Source: UBA830 sp002295635 | Lineage (GTDB): Bacteria; Pseudomonadota; Alphaproteobacteria; MPNO01; UBA830 | NCBI GenBank assembly: GCA_002295635.1 | Contig: DBHK01000023.1 | Span: forward strand, 65,602-129,601 | DNA length: 64,000 bases | Reading direction: 5' to 3' | Shown here: piece by piece, positions 59,527 to 64,000 of the stretch | Layout: each line of letters starts with the position of its first letter | Position numbering within the stretch: position 1 is the stretch's first letter | Notes under the pieces: generated by a model | The model's input: only the letters and a program-made list of their open reading frames with translations | The model's database searches: none | What the model was told of the DNA's origin: nothing | Made by a program: the position numbers and the translations under genes

Positions 59527-61134
59527 TTATCCTTTTTCGGGGGGCACTGCTGCGTATTCAGAATTTCTGAGACAGAACTTACCCTCCGGGTCCTGCCAAA
59601 GAATGCCACTTTCATGAAGTGTACCAATAGCTCGAGTGACACTCTGGAATCCGTGAGCGACGAATCTTTCGCAAAGCTCTGCGAAATAACGCGGTTCTTC
59701 CGAAATCAGTTCCTTAATCTGTGCCGCAAGTTTTTCCGGCTCTATCTCCTTTACTGGTTGAGATGCGACTTTAGTCGGGCCTATAAAGTCTTCAAGAGTG
59801 ACCTCGTCCGCGTAGGCATATTCAATGCGGTGGAAACGCTCTCGTGGCACGTTATCGGGAATTGTCGCATCAATACCCATTTTCGCGGTTGTAGGTACAC
59901 GGGAATACGGTCCTGGTGGAGGTAGACTGGGGTCCAACGGTTTCGACCGAGCTCCTGATATGATTACGACGTCACGATCGGCCTGCACACGGGTCGCAAC
60001 CGCCCATTCAACATCGACATCATCGAACACGTCAATATCGTGATCCACTACCGTGACGTGTTTCATGTCTGCGACTGAAAGCGCCGCAGTAATGGCGTTT
60101 TTCCCATCGCCGGGTAACGGTTTAATCGCAATGATCGCATGCCAGTGACAGCAACCGCCTGGAGTAATATTGACGGCTGTTACATTTACGCCGGCTTCGT
60201 CCAAGACCCGTCGCACATTCGCCTCATAAATTGGTCCCGACGGCCAAATATTTTCCCATGGCATATGCAAAGCGTAGTAGACTGGATTTTTACGCATAGA
60301 TACCGCCTTGATCCGAACATGCGGGTTCCAATGCAACCCACCCATTAAACGAGTAAATTCTCCGAACCGACCCTCCGGCTGGGTCCATCCGGTAGGTAAA
60401 ATTTCTGCTTCAAGAACGATTTCAGCGTCAGCTATGCATGGCATGTCAATCGTTTTACATTGTGTCAACGGCACACCCTTGCCGCGCATCCCACCGGCTA
60501 TGCCAAGTTCGCTAACGCCGGCACGGGCCTTATATGTTGAACAGATCAGTTCGAAGGGGTGGGTGCCGATATTGATCGAAATCGGCAAAGGTTCTCCCTT
60601 TTCGTATGCTTTTGCGGCATAGCGATGCAGATTGTTAGGGGTGACAATGTCGATCCCGGTGAGGTTCTTTTGCTTTACGAGGAAGCGATATACACCGGCA
60701 TTGATCGCAGAATCGTCATTCTCATCCGGATCCTTGGATAGGGTGACACCGGCGGTGATCATGGGGCCACCGTCCAGAACCGAAAAAAGCGGTACGGGGA
60801 GTGAGTAGAGATCGACCTCATCCCCTTCAACATAAAATTCCCTTACCGGACCACTATTGACAAATTTTGGCCCGATAGGCCGGTCGAGACCCTCGCGGAG
60901 ACGACCTTCTATATCCGAGAAATCGCACCCGGCAGCGATTGCAAGACGTTTACGGCTGTTGGTCACCCCGGATATCACAGGCATCTCATAACCGTTTACA
61001 TTATTAAACATCAATGCTTTGTCTGCCTGATCGACCAGCGTAGCGATATGTCGAATATCGACTGGTTTCTCGATATCAATCAATTCGTCCGCCGCTCGGA
61101 GCTCGTCTATAAGTTCGCGAAAATTTTGGGCCAT
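59527..61134 (-). CDS. UbiD-family (de)carboxylase, third copy
   Basis: A 535-residue prenyl-FMN-type decarboxylase. The catalytic Arg150 (NAGVYRFLVK) and the glutamates Glu254 and Glu259 (EGRFGEF) are intact. IDIEKPVDIRHIATLVDQADKA at the start and VVDHDIDVFDDVDVEWAVATR near residue 370 are family features. It differs from the other two copies in having ~70 extra C-terminal residues (AQIKELISEEPRYFAELCER and on), which resemble a small winged-helix-like tail. The substrate is unknown. It stands apart from the 14558-22840 cluster; the nearest possible partner is the divergent MFS gene. Confidence 0.92.
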   Translation of the reverse strand: MAQNFRELIDELRAADELIDIEKPVDIRHIATLVDQADKALMFNNVNGYEMPVISGVTNSRKRLAIAAGCDFSDIEGRLREGLDRPIGPKFVNSGPVREFYVEGDEVDLYSLPVPLFSVLDGGPMITAGVTLSKDPDENDDSAINAGVYRFLVKQKNLTGIDIVTPNNLHRYAAKAYEKGEPLPISINIGTHPFELICSTYKARAGVSELGIAGGMRGKGVPLTQCKTIDMPCIADAEIVLEAEILPTGWTQPEGRFGEFTRLMGGLHWNPHVRIKAVSMRKNPVYYALHMPWENIWPSGPIYEANVRRVLDEAGVNVTAVNITPGGCCHWHAIIAIKPLPGDGKNAITAALSVADMKHVTVVDHDIDVFDDVDVEWAVATRVQADRDVVIISGARSKPLDPSLPPPGPYSRVPTTAKMGIDATIPDNVPRERFHRIEYAYADEVTLEDFIGPTKVASQPVKEIEPEKLAAQIKELISEEPRYFAELCERFVAHGFQSVTRAIGTLHESGILWQDPEGKFCLRNSEYAAVPPEKG

Positions 61135-61762
61135 CTTTTAGGCGTCCTGCTCATTTATCCTTCTGCCACTTATTATACAGCATTCATCCAATATCAGTAG
61201 CATCCGCTCCGTCCGCTTCGAAAAACCCACGGAAGTTTTAAAGAAGTGACCGTTAAGAACAATCGGGAATTCCGATTAAGATTAACACTCCGATCAAAAT
61301 CGCGAACACCGTCCAAACTTAGAGACGAGATCAACACTTTACTGTCAACTTGCAGGCTTAACCGAGCAAAGAGGTAGTTAGTTAGCCGACGGCTTCATTT
61401 CCAAATTGGAGCTGTCTATTTCCCGCAGGAATGATGCCGGAAATAATATGCGACTGACAATTCGACACGCCTTGGCGGAAAGGAAAAGAAGGATGATCAA
61501 ATAGCTGCGTAGGCGAGCATCTCAACACTCAAGAAAGATACCGTTATCTATAAAAATACATAATTAAAGAAAAGATACTTGGTGTTACCCTAGGCCTATT
61601 CGAGCGCTCATTCCGATTTGCCCTGGTATTGATTACGCGCTACATGTGAAGTGCCTGTCGGAGTGGTTTCAAATGTCTAATAAAATTAATTAATTCCGAT
61701 ATTACCTGATTATCTAATAATGCAACCGCCCTGCGAGCGCCGATAAGGACAGCCTCTATAAA
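61135..61762. other. 628-bp divergent intergenic region, nothing recognised
   Basis: Between the third UbiD gene and the MFS gene. No RNA or intact coding frame is visible. It contains only a near-palindrome around ATCGGGAATTCCGAT (61262-61276) and AT-rich promoter-like DNA near 61550-61570 and 61680-61715. Confidence 0.4.
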
Positions 61763-62953
61763 ATGACGTCTGTGTCTTCAGCCAATTTCGGTCGTGAAAT
61801 ACGCGCAATCAGCCTAGTCGGGTTTGGACATTTCCTAAGCCACTTTTACATGTTTGGACTGGTGCCACTATTCGTGGCGATCAGCACTGATCTGAATGTA
61901 ACCAATCTGCAACTAGGAGCGATCCTGACAGCATATAATATAGCAACGGGTGTGCTGCAGACCCCGATGGGTATCCTTGTTGATAAATTCGGTGCACGCC
62001 GAGTACTGATCAGCGGATTATTCGTCACTTCGTCTGCATTTGGTCTTTGCGGTTTCACAACCGCCTATTGGGAATTATTAATGCTCTTTTTCGTAGCCGG
62101 TGCAGGCAATAGCGTATTTCACCCAGCCGACTACGTTATTTTAACCGCGTCGGTAGATCAATCCCGCCAGGGACGGGCCTACTCAATGCACTCATTCGGT
62201 GGGTCTCTTGGGACTGCGGCAGGGCCGGCCGTCATGGCCATATTAATGACAATGACAGACTGGCGAACAGCCCTTGTCATTGCCGGTTTGCTCGGAGTGG
62301 TTTTGAGCCTAATTTTTGTATTTTCCGGCGATACACTGCAAGAGGATGCGGCCGCTAAACAGAAAACCAAGTCGGAGAAACCTCTTCGGTCCATGATTAC
62401 CCGAAGCATAGTGTTGTTGTTTCTGTTTTATGTGCTTACCTCTTCTGCAAATATCGGCCTTACCGCATTTGCACCGATCTACCTTCCTGCTTTGTACAAT
62501 GTAACAGTAGAGACCGCGGCCTATATCCTTTCAGCGCTTCTATTCAGCAATGCGCTCGGAACCCTTTTTGGAGGCTGGCTCGCGGATAAAACTCCCCGCC
62601 ACGAACTTGTTCTGGTCATCTCATTTACCATCTACTCGGTTGTGCTAGTGATCGTGGGTACCGCACTAATTCCGGTTTTACTTGTTGTCGGCGCCTTTAT
62701 GCTCGGTGGTTTCGTTCGTGGTATAGTCAACCCTTCGCGCGACATGATGGTGCGTCAGTTAGCGCCAGCGGGCGCACTGGGCACAGTATTCGCGTTTGTC
62801 AGCACTGGCTTCAACGTCGGTCAAGGACTAGCTCCATTAGCATACGGTGCTCTGCTCGATAGAAATTTTACCAACGAGGTTCTATATTTGTCCGCAACGT
62901 TTATGGTGGCATCAATTCTCTTACTTCTTTTTTCTCGCAACCGGTCTCTCTAG
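61763..62953 (+). CDS. MFS transporter
   Basis: A 396-residue, 12-helix major facilitator. The start has ISLVGFGHFLSHFYMFGLVPLFVAIS. Loop 2-3 reads GILVDKFGARRVLISG (motif A), and YSMHSFGGSLGTAAGPAVMA gives helix 5. GGWLADKTPRHELVLV is the second-half loop. It resembles carriers of the fosmidomycin-resistance / FsR-like type. It may import or export the substrate or product of the divergent UbiD decarboxylase, but this is only a guess from location. Confidence 0.9.
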   Translation: MTSVSSANFGREIRAISLVGFGHFLSHFYMFGLVPLFVAISTDLNVTNLQLGAILTAYNIATGVLQTPMGILVDKFGARRVLISGLFVTSSAFGLCGFTTAYWELLMLFFVAGAGNSVFHPADYVILTASVDQSRQGRAYSMHSFGGSLGTAAGPAVMAILMTMTDWRTALVIAGLLGVVLSLIFVFSGDTLQEDAAAKQKTKSEKPLRSMITRSIVLLFLFYVLTSSANIGLTAFAPIYLPALYNVTVETAAYILSALLFSNALGTLFGGWLADKTPRHELVLVISFTIYSVVLVIVGTALIPVLLVVGAFMLGGFVRGIVNPSRDMMVRQLAPAGALGTVFAFVSTGFNVGQGLAPLAYGALLDRNFTNEVLYLSATFMVASILLLLFSRNRSL

Positions 62954-63368
62954 AATATCTAAATCGCATTCAGAATCTCCTGACGGGAGCCTAATGGCTC
63001 GACTTTTGATTCCTATCAAATCTCCGAGTCGATCAGCTAGGCTGCTGGATTTGGGCCAAATGAATATAGTGTCAGGATTTATAGTTCCGGACGCCTGATT
63101 GGCTCAAGATAATGGGGGAGGGCGGCCCTAATCTGTATCTCCACAGGCCCAATAATCCGCAGTTACGCGGGGCAGATGCCGAATAGCTCGCACATGGGAT
63201 GCATTAGGCTATCATTCGAGAAGACTTCGTTTCTGGTATAGCTTTGAATAATGGCCATCACTATCTTTGGTACAAATACTGGGAATATGCCATTCGAAAC
63301 TGGTGTTTACTGATATGTTTTAGAGACTGACATCCCTCCAGAATATTAGGTCCTGATGCCGAAGAGAG

Positions 63369-63385
63369 CACTTCCGCCGGAAGTG
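63369..63385. repeat. Perfect inverted repeat downstream of tusA-like gene
   Basis: CACTTCCG-C-CGGAAGTG, two 8-bp arms around one base. As RNA it gives a 7-bp stem with a 3-nt loop. No T-run follows. It may be an operator or part of the 3' end of the tusA-like transcript. Confidence 0.4.
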
Positions 63386-63415
63386 ATGATATGGGTGGTT
63401 TTAAGGTGTTAAATG

Positions 63416-63444
63416 GCAAACCTCGGGGCGGTTCTCCGGTTTGC
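63416..63444 (-). terminator. Hairpin shortly after the tusA-like stop codon
   Basis: GCAAACC (63416-63422) and GGTTTGC (63438-63444) form a 7-bp stem with a 15-nt loop, 26 bp after the tusA-like stop on the minus strand. A clear T-run is missing, so termination is plausible but not strong. Confidence 0.35.
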
Positions 63445-63470
63445 AGTAGACAAATCCCTAAACCAAGGTC

Positions 63471-63701
63471 TCATTTTCTTCTAAGTCTTATCGTATAAAT
63501 TTTTCCATTCTGCGCTATTTTGACCAATCGATGTCCTGTTTCTTCGCAAAAGGCTGCAAAATCAGCAGGCGCAGCTTCGTCTGTAGCAAAAACATCTAAA
63601 AATTTGCCGGATGGTAGATCCTTAAGGGTTTTACGCGCTCGCAGAACTGGGAGGGGACACCTTAGATCCGTTGCGTCAAGAATAGTTACTTCTTCGTCCA
63701 T
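63471..63701 (-). CDS. tusA: TusA-like sulfurtransferase
   Basis: A 76-residue sulfur-carrier protein of the TusA/SirA family. The reactive cysteine is Cys15 in LRCPLPVLRARKTL, the CPxP family motif. The fold ends with VKIAQNGKIYTIRLRRK. TusA passes persulfide sulfur from cysteine desulfurase into tRNA thiolation and other pathways. It is transcribed alone here, with dyads downstream that may end the message. Family paralogues in alphaproteobacteria are common, so the exact tusA identity is not proven. Confidence 0.88.
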   Translation of the reverse strand: MDEEVTILDATDLRCPLPVLRARKTLKDLPSGKFLDVFATDEAAPADFAAFCEETGHRLVKIAQNGKIYTIRLRRK

Positions 63702-63873
63702 GTTCTAGTATGCACTTTGGGAGAGATTATTGTGAATGATTAGTTCTATATAAAACTTTAACGCGATGGACAATTATCCCAACTCGGTAAATGGATGTTC
63801 ATAAAACTAATTTCTATATGCTTCGGGCCCTCGAATATTAAGATTTACGTTTCCGCGCCCAACTATAGAATAC

Positions 63874-63890
63874 TCAGTTTCTTAAACTGA
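63874..63890. repeat. Inverted repeat downstream of tRNA-Gln
   Basis: TCAGTTT-CTT-AAACTGA, 7-bp arms, 57-73 bp past the tRNA-Gln 3' end. Could end the tRNA transcript, though no T-run is seen. Confidence 0.3.
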
Positions 63891-63946
63891 TTTCCTTGGG
63901 TGGAATATGAACAAGTTACGCGTATAATCCAGTTCGTGGATAGTGC

Positions 63947-64000
63947 TGGCTGGGGCGGCAGGGATCGAACCTGCGAATCACGGGATCAAAACCCGTTGCC
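63947..64000 (-). tRNA. tRNA-Gln, anticodon UUG, 3' part (5' end outside the window)
   Basis: Read on the minus strand: anticodon stem ACGGG/CCCGT with loop TTTTGAT (anticodon TTG), T arm with GTTCGATCC, acceptor strand CGCCCCA, discriminator G and CCA at 63949-63947. The D arm and 5' acceptor strand lie beyond position 64000. Confidence 0.93.

Larger units (their letters stand above)
62954..63470. other. 517-bp intergenic region with two inverted repeats
   Basis: No gene. It carries the dyads at 63369-63385 and 63416-63444 described separately. The remainder is of mixed composition with no RNA-like structure. Confidence 0.45.

Noticed and set aside
1..64000. CRISPR arrays, transposases, integrases and phage genes
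   Set aside because: No regularly spaced repeats and no such protein families were seen anywhere in the window.

Overview
The window reads as a scaffold from a free-living, Gram-negative alphaproteobacterium of roughly 50% GC, probably Rhodospirillales-like and possibly marine. This is an inference from gene content: an rpsF-rpsR-DUF2232-rplI ribosomal block, split glycyl-tRNA synthetase next to pyruvate phosphate dikinase, an alphaproteobacterial-type NAD kinase and DinB, a TRAP transporter, and many CoA, flavin and UbiD catabolic enzymes. One run of 367 N (56074-56440) shows that it is a draft assembly. I see no phage, insertion sequence, CRISPR array or rRNA.

Layout. 1-4751 is housekeeping: fabG (partial) and fabD on the minus strand, the ribosomal block and nadK on the plus strand. 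5176-11185 is accessory metabolism: enoyl-CoA hydratase, a kinase-like phosphotransferase, a DMT exporter, a flavin monooxygenase and an omega-aminotransferase. It is followed by a minus-strand TRAP operon (11197-14183) with a strong hairpin between dctP and dctQ. 14558-22840 is the most distinctive part. A phytanoyl-CoA-dioxygenase-like gene, a UbiD decarboxylase, a 58-residue zinc ribbon and a second UbiD are tightly packed, and two paralogous MFS transporters and a dihydroorotate-dehydrogenase-like flavoprotein follow. 23021-25295 holds a DUF350 membrane protein and exported trypsin-like and histidine-phosphatase proteins. 25451-28826 (minus) holds two flavin oxygenase-type enzymes and a Sel1-repeat protein. 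29021-33619 (minus) is a four-gene surface-sugar operon of three glycosyltransferases and asparagine synthetase. 33687-44839 returns to housekeeping: ygfZ, ppdK, glyS-glyQ, a radical SAM/SPASM gene, an S49 peptidase, a TrmN6-like methyltransferase and polyprenyl synthase.

44846-53083 is again accessory: enoyl-CoA hydratase, tRNA-Pro(CGG), DHA2 exporter, FkbM methyltransferase, NIPSNAP, a DMT transporter, and a minus-strand operon of CoA-transferase A/B, an AhpD-like protein and a short-chain dehydrogenase. Then come dinB, a cytochrome c and an iron-storage patch (bfd, bfr and an unrecognised gene) carrying three Fur-box-like sites around the assembly gap. The end has a UspF-type stress protein, apt, a third UbiD decarboxylase, another MFS transporter, a TusA-like protein and the start of tRNA-Gln(UUG).

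Taken together, the accessory genes suggest uptake and breakdown of aromatic or other unsaturated carboxylic acids: UbiD decarboxylation, flavin hydroxylation, CoA transfer and crotonase steps, with MFS and TRAP carriers. No substrate can be assigned from sequence. No UbiX-type prenyl-FMN synthase gene was recognised here, so the UbiD cofactor would have to be made from elsewhere in the genome.
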